Below, in pieces: positions 45,516 to 55,511 of a stretch of DNA of 64,000 nucleotides. The notes under the pieces were generated by a model, which saw only the letters and a list, made by a program, of their open reading frames with translations, had not been told where the DNA came from and searched no databases. This DNA comes from Aromatoleum petrolei (GTDB taxonomy: Bacteria; Pseudomonadota; Gammaproteobacteria; Burkholderiales; Rhodocyclaceae): assembly GCF_017894385.1 (NCBI RefSeq), contig NZ_CP059560.1, forward strand, positions 2,108,001 to 2,172,000, written 5' to 3'. Numbering within the stretch: the stretch's first letter is position 1; the number at the start of each line of letters is the position of its first letter. The position numbers were made by a program, and so were the translations under genes.

Positions 45516-45878
45516 TCAGTGCGGAACGAGGAAGGGAGGCGCGCGGCTGAGGTAGGCCCGCGCGTACAACGGCAGCCATGTGCCGTCGAGCGCGGCCTGC
45601 GGCACTTCGTGGCGCGCCGTCAGGTCCGGCGGAGGCGGAGGCGCTCCACGCAGGCCGCCCCCGCCGAGGGCGGCCGCAATCAGGCACAGATCGCAGGCCT
45701 TGTCGGGCAGGCCCTTCTCGCGCCCGGCCTGACGACTCGTTTCCTCCGACACATGCGTTACCGCATGGCACATCGCTGCCAGCTGCCCGACGGGCAGCAG
45801 CAGCGCGAGCCAAAGCAGCCACGCCAGATGGCGCGGCGCGGCGGTTCGGGAACGAGGGGTGTGTTCGGTGGAGAACAC
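45516..45878 (-). CDS. Small DUF2946-like membrane or exported protein
   Basis: A 120-residue protein starting with GTG. A hydrophobic segment (LAWLLWLALLLPVGQLAAMCHAV) is followed by the CDLCLIAAALGGGG motif seen in short proteins found next to metal and copper transport genes (DUF2946-like). It lies 75 bases before the porin gene on the same strand and may open the metal-uptake operon. No biochemical role is known. The two paired cysteines and nearby histidines could bind metal. Confidence 0.7.
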   Translation of the reverse strand: MFSTEHTPRSRTAAPRHLAWLLWLALLLPVGQLAAMCHAVTHVSEETSRQAGREKGLPDKACDLCLIAAALGGGGLRGAPPPPPDLTARHEVPQAALDGTWLPLYARAYLSRAPPFLVPH

Positions 45879-45990
45879 CGATCTATCTCAGCCTGATCGT
45901 GTTGCCAGAGACGTGCAAGGGAATGGACGCGGGTGCGTCGCCGGCCCGATTGTACCGGCCATTCGCATCGCCGGGGACACCACAACCCTC

Positions 45991-46019
45991 TCGACGCTCA
46001 GGCGTGAAATAGCCATAAT
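45991..46019 (+). promoter_or_regulatory. Candidate sigma-70 promoter of the VOC gene
   Basis: TCGACG (45991-45996) and CATAAT (46014-46019) are separated by 17 bases. The -10 matches the consensus at five of six positions, while the -35 is weaker. The -10 lies inside the shared palindrome, so a protein on that site would block the promoter. Confidence 0.5.
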
Positions 46020-46026
46020 TATGAAT
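46013..46026. promoter_or_regulatory. Shared 14-bp operator candidate, copy 1 (perfect palindrome CATAATTATG)
   Basis: CCATAATTATGAAT contains the ten-base perfect palindrome CATAATTATG at 46014-46023. It lies 33 bases before the VOC start and overlaps the predicted -10 box. The same 14 bases recur at 57928-57941 between the methylmalonyl-CoA mutase gene and its divergent GntR/FCD regulator. In DNA this GC-rich an exact repeat of an A/T-rich 14-mer at two functionally linked promoters is unlikely to be chance. Confidence 0.7.
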
Positions 46027-46058
46027 TCTTAATCCAAACGCCCCACGGAGATACTTCC

Positions 46059-46535
46059 ATGACGCAGCGCCCGTTCAAGATCCTCGGTATCCAGCAGATC
46101 GCCATCGGCGGCCCGAGCAAGGACAAGCTCAAGACCCTGTGGGTCGACATGCTCGGACTGGAAGTGACCGGCAACTTCGTGAGCGAGCGCGAGAACGTCG
46201 ACGAGGACATCTGCGCGATGGGCAATGGCCCGTTCAAGGTCGAAGTGGACCTGATGCAACCGCTGGACCCGGAAAAGAAGCCGGCCGTGCATGCGACGCC
46301 GCTCAACCACGTCGGCCTGTGGGTGGACGATCTGCCGACGGCGGTGGAATGGCTCTCCGCGAACGGCGTGCGCTTCGCCCCGGGCGGCATCCGCCGAGGC
46401 GCCGCGGGCTACGACATCACTTTCCTGCACCCGAAGGGCAACGACGAGTTCCCGATCGGCGGCGAAGGCGTGCTGGTCGAACTGGTCCAGGCCCCGGCTG
46501 AAGTCGTCGAGGCCTTTGCGAAGCTCGCGGGCTGA
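46059..46535 (+). CDS. VOC-family protein, probable methylmalonyl-CoA epimerase
   Basis: A 158-residue vicinal-oxygen-chelate protein with two beta-alpha-beta-beta-beta modules: [20 protein letters not shown] and [18 protein letters not shown]. The last strand [12 protein letters not shown] is the classic end of methylmalonyl-CoA epimerases, with the metal-binding glutamate. The first metal ligand, normally His in DHIGIAV, is Gln here (IQQIAI). Methylmalonyl-CoA epimerase turns the S form made by propionyl-CoA carboxylase into the R form needed by the mutase. No other epimerase is in the window, and the operator shared with the mutase promoter supports this role. A glyoxalase-like activity remains an alternative. 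GGAG lies 8 bases before the ATG. Confidence 0.78.
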   Translation: MTQRPFKILGIQQIAIGGPSKDKLKTLWVDMLGLEVTGNFVSERENVDEDICAMGNGPFKVEVDLMQPLDPEKKPAVHATPLNHVGLWVDDLPTAVEWLSANGVRFAPGGIRRGAAGYDITFLHPKGNDEFPIGGEGVLVELVQAPAEVVEAFAKLAG

Positions 46536-46572
46536 AGCCGCTCCCACATGGCATGCCCCGGCGAAATCCTGA

Positions 46573-47439
46573 CTAAAGCTTCGCAGTATTGAAGGTATCG
46601 CAGGACTTCAGCGAGCCCCTCTCCAGCCCGATGCGGAACCAGCGCACGCGCTGTGCGGAACTGCCGTGCGTGAAGCTGTCGGGCATCACGCGCCCCTGCG
46701 ACTGCTGCAGGCGGTCGTCGCCGATCGCGGTCGCGGCGCCGAGCGCCTCCTCGACGTCGCCGGCTTCCAGCACCTGACGGCTGCGGTCGGCGTGGTGGGC
46801 CCACACGCCCGCCAGGCAGTCGGCCTGCAGTTCCAGGCGCACCGACAACTGGTTGCCCTGGCGCTCCGACACACGCTGGCGTGCCTGTTGCACCTTGTCC
46901 GAGATCCCGAGCAGGTTCTGCACATGGTGGCCGATCTCATGCGCGATCACATAGGCCTGGGCAAAGTCGCCGGGCGCGCGGAAACGGTTCTTCAGCTCGT
47001 TGAAAAAGGACAGATCGCGATAGACCTTCTGGTCCGCGGGACAGTAGAAGGGGCCCATCGCCGCCTGCCCGACGCCGCAGGCGCTGCGCGTCGCGCCGGT
47101 GTAGAGCACCATGCGCGGCTCGTTATAGCGCCCGCCGGCCGCCTTGAAGATCGTCCCCCAGGTGTCCTCGGTATCCGCCAGCACCATCGATGCGAAGCGC
47201 GCCAGCTCGTCCTCCGCCGGCGAGCGCGGCGCCGAACGGCGCACTGCCTCGGCCGGCCGCGGCTGCGTGACACTTGCGGTGTCCAGCACCACACGCGGGT
47301 CGATGCCGAAGTACATCGCCACCAGCGCGATCACGATCGTGCCGACGCCGATGCTGCGGCCACCGCCGAAGCCCCCGCCGCCCCCATCGTCGCGTCGATC
47401 CTCGATGTTGTCGCTCTCGCGGCCGTTGCGAAACAGCAT
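46573..47439 (-). CDS. ypfJ: YpfJ-family neutral zinc metallopeptidase
   Basis: A 288-residue membrane-anchored protein. A glycine-rich cytosolic start (DDGGGGGFGGGRSIGVG) and one membrane segment (IVIALVAMYFGI) precede the periplasmic peptidase. The zinc motif is HEIGHH at 167-172, with ADCLAGVWAHHAD containing the third-ligand region. Length and layout equal those of E. coli YpfJ, whose substrates are unknown. It is convergent with the VOC gene and ends 37 bases from it. Confidence 0.93.
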   Translation of the reverse strand: MLFRNGRESDNIEDRRDDGGGGGFGGGRSIGVGTIVIALVAMYFGIDPRVVLDTASVTQPRPAEAVRRSAPRSPAEDELARFASMVLADTEDTWGTIFKAAGGRYNEPRMVLYTGATRSACGVGQAAMGPFYCPADQKVYRDLSFFNELKNRFRAPGDFAQAYVIAHEIGHHVQNLLGISDKVQQARQRVSERQGNQLSVRLELQADCLAGVWAHHADRSRQVLEAGDVEEALGAATAIGDDRLQQSQGRVMPDSFTHGSSAQRVRWFRIGLERGSLKSCDTFNTAKL

Positions 47440-47547
47440 GCGCCTTCCCCGTCCTTCAATGACCCGTAAAAATCATATTATGGACCAGCGTGCCCCGCCC
47501 TCCGCTTGCGGCGCGTAACGAGGGGTGAGCGGCCGGGCGCCCGCGCC

Positions 47548-48708
47548 TCAGTTGCCCGGCTGCAGCGTCACCGACAGGTTCAGCTCCTTGCCCTCGCGCA
47601 ACACGCCGAGCTTAACGGTGTCGCCCACGCGGTGGTCGTCGAGGCGGGCCGTGAGCTTCGCGACCGAGTCGACCTCCTGCCCGTCCAGCGACACGATGAT
47701 GTCGCCCGGATAGAAACGGCCGTCGCGCTCCTGCCGGATCCCTCGCAGGCCGGCCTTGTCCGCAGCCGAGCCGGGCATCACACGCAGCACCACGATGCCC
47801 TCGACCTCGAGTTCTTCCAGCAGGCGCGCGTTCACGTCCTCGTCGATCTGAATGCCCAGCACCGGGCGGACATACAGGCCGTGCTTGATGAGTTGCGGCA
47901 CGACGCGCATCACGGTATCGACCGGAACCGCGAAGCCGATCCCGGCCGAGGCGCCCGAGGGGCTGTAGATCGCCGTGTTGATGCCGATCAGCCGCCCGTT
48001 GGAGTCGAGCAAGGGGCCGCCCGAATTGCCGGGATTGATTGCCGCGTCGGTCTGGATCAGGTGCTCGATCGTCGTCTCGCCGTCCTCGCCGGGCAGGGAG
48101 CGATCGAGCGCCGAGACGATGCCGGTGGTGAGCGTCCAGTCCAGCCCGAAGGGATTGCCGATCGCGAACACCTTCTGCCCCACCTTGAGGTCGCCGCTCG
48201 TGCCGATCGGCACCGGCGGCGGGCGCTTGAAACCCACCCCGATCCGCAGCACCGCGATGTCGTGCGCGGGACTCGCCCCGATCAGTGCGGCCTGGTAATC
48301 GCGCCCGTCGGCGAGCTTCACGGTCGCCTGCGAGGCGCCCCGGATCACGTGGAAATTCGTCACGACGTGACCGGCGTCATCCCAGATGAAGCCCGAGCCG
48401 GTGCCACGCGGCACCTGCATGACATTGCGCGTCCACGCATCGCGCACCAGTTGGGCCGTGCTGATGAAGACCACCGAATCGCGCGCATGCTCGAACAATT
48501 CGATGGTGGACTTCTCGTCTGCGGCCAGGTCGCCACGCGGCGTCACCGTGCGCTCGGCCGCCTGCTTGGGGCTGAACCAGTCCTCGATGACCGGCTGCAG
48601 CCACCAAAACACCATCAGCGCCGCCGCAGCGAGGGTCACCAGGAGCAGGCGCCGCAGGAAGCGGTCGCGCACGGGCGCGGAGTCGGGAAATCGGGAATCG
48701 GGTCTCAT
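47548..48708 (-). CDS. Membrane-anchored trypsin-PDZ serine protease (DegS/HtrA family)
   Basis: A 386-residue HtrA-type protease. One N-terminal membrane anchor (RRLLLVTLAAAALMVFWWL, residues 19-37) replaces a cleaved signal. The catalytic triad is visible as H120 (VTNFHVI), D150 (AHDIAVL) and S229 (INPGNSGGPL). A single PDZ domain follows (VLGIQIDEDVNARLLEEL to the end). One PDZ plus an anchor is the DegS layout, but the family is broad, so regulated cleavage of an anti-sigma factor is only a possibility. ATG 48708 begins MRPDSRFPDSAPVRDR; the longer frame is not conserved. Confidence 0.9.
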   Translation of the reverse strand: MRPDSRFPDSAPVRDRFLRRLLLVTLAAAALMVFWWLQPVIEDWFSPKQAAERTVTPRGDLAADEKSTIELFEHARDSVVFISTAQLVRDAWTRNVMQVPRGTGSGFIWDDAGHVVTNFHVIRGASQATVKLADGRDYQAALIGASPAHDIAVLRIGVGFKRPPPVPIGTSGDLKVGQKVFAIGNPFGLDWTLTTGIVSALDRSLPGEDGETTIEHLIQTDAAINPGNSGGPLLDSNGRLIGINTAIYSPSGASAGIGFAVPVDTVMRVVPQLIKHGLYVRPVLGIQIDEDVNARLLEELEVEGIVVLRVMPGSAADKAGLRGIRQERDGRFYPGDIIVSLDGQEVDSVAKLTARLDDHRVGDTVKLGVLREGKELNLSVTLQPGN

Positions 48709-48766
48709 GATCACGTCGAAATTGGAAAACAGCGGAAACGGGCCAGGGCGCCGCTGTCCGTGCCCT

Positions 48767-49174
48767 TCAGTGGCGGACGATCGACTCGGCCACCTTTGCG
48801 AACGCTGCGACGAGTTGAGCACGCAGTTCCACGTCGGCGACCTGCTCCTCCAGCGCTCGCGTCATGCAGAGCATCCACGCGTCGCGCGCGGCGCTATCAA
48901 CGCCGAAGCGGGCATGGGCGCGGCCCAGTCGCGGCGGGCCGTGGCGTTCTGCATACAGGGGAGGGCCGCCCAGCCAGCCCGACAGGAACATGAAGAGCTT
49001 TTCCTTCGAATGGCCGAGATCCTGAGGGTGCATCGCCCGAATCGCCACCGCCTCCGGTAGTTCGTCCATGAGTTCGTAGAAGCGCTCAACCAGCCGGCGT
49101 ACGGCGGGCTCGCCGCCGAGCTTCTCGTAATGCGGATTTGCGTTAGCAGCGACTTTCGGTGATTGCGGGTGCAT
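48767..49174 (-). CDS. Group II truncated haemoglobin
   Basis: A 135-residue globin. It opens with PHYEKLGGEPAVRRLVERFY and shows HPQDLGHSKEKLFMFLSGWLGGPPLY, the proximal-histidine segment PPRLGRAHARFGV and the group II tryptophan in RDAWMLCM. TrHbII proteins bind oxygen or nitric oxide and often help in NO or peroxide handling. The ATG at 49174 fits the family; the 19 residues upstream in frame are not globin-like. It lies 58 bases upstream of the protease start on the same strand. Confidence 0.92.
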   Translation of the reverse strand: MHPQSPKVAANANPHYEKLGGEPAVRRLVERFYELMDELPEAVAIRAMHPQDLGHSKEKLFMFLSGWLGGPPLYAERHGPPRLGRAHARFGVDSAARDAWMLCMTRALEEQVADVELRAQLVAAFAKVAESIVRH

Positions 49175-49339
49175 CAAGAAATCCTCAAGGGGCGACCGGC
49201 GATTGCCGGACGGAGTGCGCTGCCCGCGCATGTCCTTTACGGTACGAGCGGCGATGGCAAGGCGCCGTGTGTAAACGAGCAGGTCGGAGGACGCCGGATC
49301 AGAGCCGGAATCCTCCGCTTGAAGGGTGTCCGACCAGGA

Positions 49340-49495
49340 TCAGCAGTTCCCCTTCTTCGCCTGTCCCGGCGGACAGAAACCGCCGCCCGAGCCGCCGGGG
49401 CCGCCCGGGTCGACCACAACCGAACCGGCCGGCGTGTAGACGGCACACGCGCCGAGGAGCGACGCCAGCGCAATCAGGGCAAGAAACCGCTTCAT
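49340..49495 (-). CDS. Small putative lipoprotein
   Basis: A 51-residue protein with a lipoprotein signal peptide (MKRFLALIALASLLGAC, lipobox LLGAC) followed by a short Gly/Pro-rich mature part that ends FCPPGQAKKGNC. GGAGG lies just before the ATG. Only the signal sequence and ribosome site support it. The two C-terminal cysteines could form a disulphide. The function is unknown. Confidence 0.65.
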   Translation of the reverse strand: MKRFLALIALASLLGACAVYTPAGSVVVDPGGPGGSGGGFCPPGQAKKGNC

Positions 49496-49577
49496 GCAAC
49501 CTCCGCAGTTCAAGGAATAAGGCGCAATCATAGCGCGCCAGCGGGCATGCCCCGGGGCTGCAGGCGTGCGGATGATT

Positions 49578-50384
49578 TCAATCGGGCTCGCGCTCCGCAA
49601 GGGCGCGTGCCGCCGAGATGCGTTCGGCGCTGTCCGGATGAGTAGCGAGGAAGGCGAATCGCTCCGGCTGTCCGCTGATGGAGAGCTTCTCGAAGAAGCG
49701 CACCGCCCCCGCGGGGTCGTAGCCCGCGCGCAGCATGTAGGCGATGCCCGCCTCGTCCGCGGCGCGCTCATCGTCGCGGCTGTAACCGTTCTCGGCCAAG
49801 CTGGTGGCGAGTTCCGCGAAGATCGGCGTCAGAGGGAAGGCCACCACCGTGAGGAGCACGCTCGCGATCGCCACCAGGCCGCCGGTTTCGTTGCGGCGCG
49901 ACAGGCGTTGCTCGGAATGGCGCAGGTTCAGGTGCGCCAACTCGTGTCCGATCAGCGCCGCCCATGCGGCCTCGTCCGCGCCGAGCAGCTCGACCATGCC
50001 GGAGTGGATACCGATCACGCCGTCCTTGCCCGAGCGCATTGCGAAGGCGTTGGCGCTGGGGTCGTCGACCAGCAGGAACTGCGGACGTGCACCCGGCGTG
50101 GTCGCCCCCATGCGTCGCGCCGCCGTCCAGGCTGCGCGCAGGGCCTCCCCGTCGAACCAGCGCACGGCGCCCTGCACCTGCACGCCGACCCGCCGCCCCT
50201 CGGCGGCGCCGAGCTCCGCCAGCGGCCACGCCGCCGCGTGGCCGTTGTGTCGCGGCCCCTTGCTCCGCGGGTGCGGGTTCTCTGCGGACGGATGGCCCGC
50301 CGGCGGCTGCATCGCACATCCGCCTGCCAGTACCAGCATCAGCGCGAGCGCACACCTCCGGCCGTGGGCTCCGAGCTTCATCAT
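49578..50384 (-). CDS. M48-family metalloprotease lipoprotein
   Basis: A 268-residue lipoprotein with lipobox LAGGC at residue 23. The zinc motif HELAH at 147-151 lies in WAALIGHELAHLNLRHSEQ. The third-ligand region is YSRDDERAADEAGIAYM. This is the compact M48C/LoiP-like periplasmic form involved in outer-membrane protein quality control. ATG 50384 is used; a second ATG follows directly, and the upstream frame lacks a signal peptide. The gene is alone, reading toward the small lipoprotein gene. Confidence 0.9.
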   Translation of the reverse strand: MMKLGAHGRRCALALMLVLAGGCAMQPPAGHPSAENPHPRSKGPRHNGHAAAWPLAELGAAEGRRVGVQVQGAVRWFDGEALRAAWTAARRMGATTPGARPQFLLVDDPSANAFAMRSGKDGVIGIHSGMVELLGADEAAWAALIGHELAHLNLRHSEQRLSRRNETGGLVAIASVLLTVVAFPLTPIFAELATSLAENGYSRDDERAADEAGIAYMLRAGYDPAGAVRFFEKLSISGQPERFAFLATHPDSAERISAARALAEREPD

Positions 50385-50535
50385 CCGGACGGGCAATCCA
50401 TGCGCCAATTCATTCCGAAAGCATACACAAGGAATGCCGGCAGGGGCTATCGCCGCGATCGCGGGCTCGTCCCGGCATTCCCGCAGCCCGACCGCCTTCG
50501 GTCGATCGCGCACCGACGCCCGCATAAAAGGGAAA

Positions 50536-50553
50536 GGCCTGCTCGCGCAGGCC
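50536..50553 (-). terminator. Rho-independent terminator of the propionyl-CoA operon
   Basis: GGCCTGC and GCAGGCC form a seven-pair stem, extended by flanking A-T pairs, with a TCGC loop. Read leftward it runs into TTTCCCTTTTAT. It lies 52 bases past the pccA stop, the last gene of the operon. Confidence 0.85.
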
Positions 50554-50604
50554 CTTCCGGTATTGCGACAGGCGCCGCCGCAGATGCGGCGGCGGCCGTC
50601 CCGA

Positions 50605-52596
50605 TCACTCGAACTCGATGATGACTTCGTCGACGGACAGGCTCGCACCCGGCTTCGCGACGAGCTTCTTCACCTTGCCGTCCTGCTCGGCCTTGAGCAC
50701 GTTCTCCATCTTCATCGCCTCGATGATCGCGAGCTTCTCGCCCGCCTTCACTTCCTGGCCTTCGGCGACGCAGATGTCGCGCAGCAGGCCCGGCATCGGC
50801 GACAGCAGGAACTTCGACATGTCCGGCGGCAGCTTCTCCGGCATCATCGCCAGCAGCTCGGCAGCGCGTTCCGTCATCACGATCGGCTCGACCTGCAGGC
50901 CGAAGTGCGAGATGCGGTAGCGCAGGCCGCGACGCTCGATCTGCAGGCAGATCGGGGAACCGTTCACCGTGCCCTGGAACAGCAGATCACCGAAAGTCCA
51001 GTCCGACGCGATGCGATAGGTCTTGTCGGCATGCGTGATGTCGAAGCCTTCGGCGGACGCCTCGACCGCCATGTGGTACTGCTTGCCGCCCATCACGACG
51101 ACCCAGTCCTGGCCCACCTTGCGACCGTGACCGGCGAGCTGGCCATCGATCTGCACGGCACGACCGATGTAGCGCAAGCGGGCAAAAGTCGCGACCGCCG
51201 CGAGCAGCGCGGGATCGTCGTGCGGCACCATCGACGCGTCGAAGCCCTGCGGGTACTCCTCGGCGATGAAGCCGGTGTTGAAGTTGCCCGAGCAGAAGCG
51301 CGGATGCTGCAGGAGCGCCGCCTGGAACGGGATGTTCGAGCTGATGCCGCGGATCACGAAGGCGTTGAGCGCGTCGCGCATGCGCTCGATCGCCTGCTCG
51401 CGGTTCGCGCCATGGACGATCAGCTTCGCGATCATCGAGTCGTAGAACATCGAGATCTCGCCGCCTTCATACACGCCGGTGTCGACGCGCACCTGGCCCT
51501 CGACCTCCTTCGGCGCCTGGAACTTCACGAGGCGGCCGGTGGAAGGCAGGAAGCCGCGGAACGGGTCTTCCGCGTTGATGCGGCATTCCATCGACCAGCC
51601 GTTGATCTTCACGTCGGCCTGCGTGATCGGCAGCTTCTCGCCGTTGGCGACGCGGATCATCTGCTCGACCAAATCGAGGCCGGTGATCAGTTCGGTGACC
51701 GGGTGCTCGACCTGCAGGCGGGTGTTCATCTCCAGGAAGTAGAACTCCTTGGTCGCACCGCTGACGACGAACTCGACCGTGCCGGCCGATTCGTAATTCA
51801 CCGCGCGCGCCAGCGCCACGGCCTGCTCGCCCATCGCCTTGCGCATGTCGGCGTCGACGAAGGGGCTCGGCGCCTCCTCGATGACCTTCTGGTGACGGCG
51901 CTGGATCGAGCAGTCGCGCTCGTTCAGATACACGTAGTTGCCGTGCGAGTCGCCCAGCACCTGGATCTCGATGTGGCGCGGCTCGAGCACGTACTTCTCG
52001 ATGAACACGCGGTCGTCGCCGAACGAGGCCTTGGCTTCATTCACGCAGGACGAGAAGCCTTCGAAGGCTTCCTGGTCGTTGAACGCAACGCGCAGGCCCT
52101 TGCCGCCGCCACCGGCGGAGGCCTTGATCATCACCGGGTAACCGATCTTCTTGGCGATCTCGACCGCCTCGGCCGGGCCGGCGATCGCGTCGTTGTAGCC
52201 GGGGATGGTATTCACACCGGCTTCGATCGCGAGCTTCTTCGACTCGATCTTGTCGCCCATCTTCGCGACCGAGTAGTGCTTCGGCCCGATGAACTTGATG
52301 CCTTCCTCTTCCAGGCGGCGCGAGAACTCGGCGTTCTCCGACAGGAAGCCGTAGCCCGGATGGACCGCCTCGGCGCCGGTCTGCTTGCAGGCGGCGATGA
52401 TCTTGTCCATGACCAGGTAGGACTCTTTCGACGGCGCCGGCCCAATGCACACGGCCTCGTCGGCGAGCTCGACGAAGAGCGCGTCCTTGTCGGCTTCCGA
52501 ATGCACGGCAACGGTGGCGATGCCCATCTTGCGGGCGGTCTTGATCACGCGGCAGGCGATTTCACCGCGGTTTGCGATCAGTATTTTTTTAAACAT
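50605..52596 (-). CDS. pccA: Propionyl-CoA carboxylase biotin-carboxylase/biotin-carrier subunit
   Basis: A 663-residue subunit that carboxylates biotin and carries it to PccB for making methylmalonyl-CoA. The biotin carboxylase half starts MFKKILIANRGEIACRVI and shows the ATP-grasp motif KASAGGGGKGLRVA and EMNTRLQVEHPVTE. The C-terminal carrier domain has the biotinylation motif EAMKMEN with K629. The start is preceded by GGAG. Its first codons are unusually A/T-rich (TTTAAAAAAATA) for this genome, and a near-copy of its first 36 bases, with GC-rich synonymous codons, lies 118 bases upstream. Confidence 0.95.
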   Translation of the reverse strand: MFKKILIANRGEIACRVIKTARKMGIATVAVHSEADKDALFVELADEAVCIGPAPSKESYLVMDKIIAACKQTGAEAVHPGYGFLSENAEFSRRLEEEGIKFIGPKHYSVAKMGDKIESKKLAIEAGVNTIPGYNDAIAGPAEAVEIAKKIGYPVMIKASAGGGGKGLRVAFNDQEAFEGFSSCVNEAKASFGDDRVFIEKYVLEPRHIEIQVLGDSHGNYVYLNERDCSIQRRHQKVIEEAPSPFVDADMRKAMGEQAVALARAVNYESAGTVEFVVSGATKEFYFLEMNTRLQVEHPVTELITGLDLVEQMIRVANGEKLPITQADVKINGWSMECRINAEDPFRGFLPSTGRLVKFQAPKEVEGQVRVDTGVYEGGEISMFYDSMIAKLIVHGANREQAIERMRDALNAFVIRGISSNIPFQAALLQHPRFCSGNFNTGFIAEEYPQGFDASMVPHDDPALLAAVATFARLRYIGRAVQIDGQLAGHGRKVGQDWVVVMGGKQYHMAVEASAEGFDITHADKTYRIASDWTFGDLLFQGTVNGSPICLQIERRGLRYRISHFGLQVEPIVMTERAAELLAMMPEKLPPDMSKFLLSPMPGLLRDICVAEGQEVKAGEKLAIIEAMKMENVLKAEQDGKVKKLVAKPGASLSVDEVIIEFE
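52561..52596 (-). repeat. Direct repeat, copy A (5' end of pccA)
   Basis: The first 36 bases of pccA match the block at 52679-52714 at 30 of 36 positions. Five of the six differences are synonymous in the encoded peptide (MFKKILIANRG) and the sixth turns Glu into Asp at the twelfth codon. Confidence 0.85.
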
Positions 52597-52714
52597 TCAT
52601 GGTCTCCGCGGTGAAACCGCCTGCGCACGCTTCGCGTGCAAGGCAATGTGACTTCGTCGCTGCGCCGCTTCGCGGCTGGTCACCGCGGTTTGCAATCAGG
52701 ATCTTCTTGAACAT
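52586..52714 (-). pseudogene. Remnant second biotin-carboxylase start upstream of pccA
   Basis: From the ATG at 52714 the frame reads MFKKILIANRGD, nearly identical to the pccA N terminus, and then 30 unrelated residues (rich in Ala, Arg and Gly) before a stop at 52586, ten bases inside pccA. GAGAGG lies 11 bases before this ATG. It looks like the stump of a duplicated or replaced carboxylase gene, with a small hairpin (GCACGC-TTC-GCGTGC, 52625-52639) in the intervening DNA. It could still be translated as a 42-residue leader and so affect pccA expression. No function is claimed. Confidence 0.7.
52679..52714 (-). repeat. Direct repeat, copy B (duplicate of the pccA 5' end)
   Basis: This block encodes MFKKILIANRGD with codons typical of the genome (AAG, ATC, CTG). 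It is the GC-rich partner of the repeat at 52561-52596. Confidence 0.85.
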
Positions 52715-52738
52715 GTCTTTATGAACCTCTCGCGGCGA

Positions 52739-54271
<1,533 letters not shown>

Positions 54272-54368
54272 TGATGACCTCCTTGACTTGTTCTGCTGTC
54301 CCCGACCTTGTGCCGGCCGGGCGTTCAACTTCAATTCTGTTCGGAAGGATGCGCCCCTGCCCTGGGTT

Positions 54369-55385
54369 CTAGCCCGCATCCTTCTCGACGTAGCGGAGCA
54401 ATCGCATCGCGGCAGCCGAAGGCGTCGTCGTGCCCTCCTCCACCGCACGCGCCAGTCCCGGCAATTCGTGCTTCACCTGCGCGTGGCTGCGGAAATGGCT
54501 GCGCAGCCCGGCATCGATCAGATCCCACATCCACGCCAGCGCCTGATGGCGTCGCTTGGCCTCGAACTCGCCGGAGGCCTGCATCGCCTTGCGGTAGTCC
54601 GTCACCGCCGTCCAGAAATCGGCGATGCCCTGCTTCTGCAAGGCCGAGAGCGTCAGCACCGGCACCGTCCAGTTCAGGCTCGCCGGCCGCAGCATGTGCA
54701 GCGCCGTCTTCATCTGCGACTTCGCACGCATCGCCGCACCGGCGTCGATGTCGGCCTTGTTGATGACGATCAGGTCGGCGATCTCCATGATGCCTTTCTT
54801 GATCGCCTGCAGATCGTCACCCGCGTTGGGCAGCTGCAGCAGGCAGAAGATGTCGCTCATGCCGGCGACCGCGGTCTCGGACTGGCCGACGCCGACCGTT
54901 TCGATGATGATCACGTCGAAGCCCGCCGCCTCGCACACCAGCATCGTCTCGCGCGTCTTCTCGGCGACGCCGCCCAGGCTGCCCGCCGACGGGCTGGGGC
55001 GGATGAAGGCGGCGGGGTTCTGCGACAGCAGCTCCATGCGCGTCTTGTCGCCGAGGATGGAGCCGCCGGTGAGCGACGAGGACGGATCCACCGCCAGCAC
55101 CGCAACGCGCAGCCCCAGCTCGATCAGGTACAGACCCAGCGCCTCGATGAAGGTGGACTTACCGACCCCCGGCACGCCGGAAATGCCCACGCGCATCGCG
55201 CCGCCGGTATGCGGCAGCAGCGCTTCGAGCACGTGGCGCGCGCGTGCCTTGTGGTCCTCGCGCTGCGACTCGATCAGCGTGATCGTCTTCGCGAGCGGGC
55301 GCAGCTGGCGCGCGAGCACGCCGTCGACCAGCGCCTGGTCGGCGGCGTCGAGCACGGGCAGATGTTCGGGCTTGTTCATCGGCAT
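54369..55385 (-). CDS. meaB: MeaB/ArgK-type GTPase, chaperone of methylmalonyl-CoA mutase
   Basis: A 338-residue G3E GTPase that loads and protects the B12 cofactor of methylmalonyl-CoA mutase. The P-loop is [17 protein letters not shown]. Other motifs are [20 protein letters not shown], the Walker B region [12 protein letters not shown] and base recognition in VINKAD. The start is uncertain: ATGs at 55385, 55379 and 55442 are all in frame and none has a clear ribosome site. 55385 gives the usual N terminus. It follows the mutase gene by 126 bases, the normal genetic context. Confidence 0.92.
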   Translation of the reverse strand: MPMNKPEHLPVLDAADQALVDGVLARQLRPLAKTITLIESQREDHKARARHVLEALLPHTGGAMRVGISGVPGVGKSTFIEALGLYLIELGLRVAVLAVDPSSSLTGGSILGDKTRMELLSQNPAAFIRPSPSAGSLGGVAEKTRETMLVCEAAGFDVIIIETVGVGQSETAVAGMSDIFCLLQLPNAGDDLQAIKKGIMEIADLIVINKADIDAGAAMRAKSQMKTALHMLRPASLNWTVPVLTLSALQKQGIADFWTAVTDYRKAMQASGEFEAKRRHQALAWMWDLIDAGLRSHFRSHAQVKHELPGLARAVEEGTTTPSAAAMRLLRYVEKDAG

Positions 55386-55511
55386 CGAGGCGTCAACGAG
55401 GCGGTTCACGTAGGGCGGGAGGAAAGAAGCGTATCCCGCCATTCCAACGATGAAAACGGGTTCGCGCGGGAGGTGGCGGGATGCGTTGCACCCCGCCACC
55501 CGACCTGAAGA

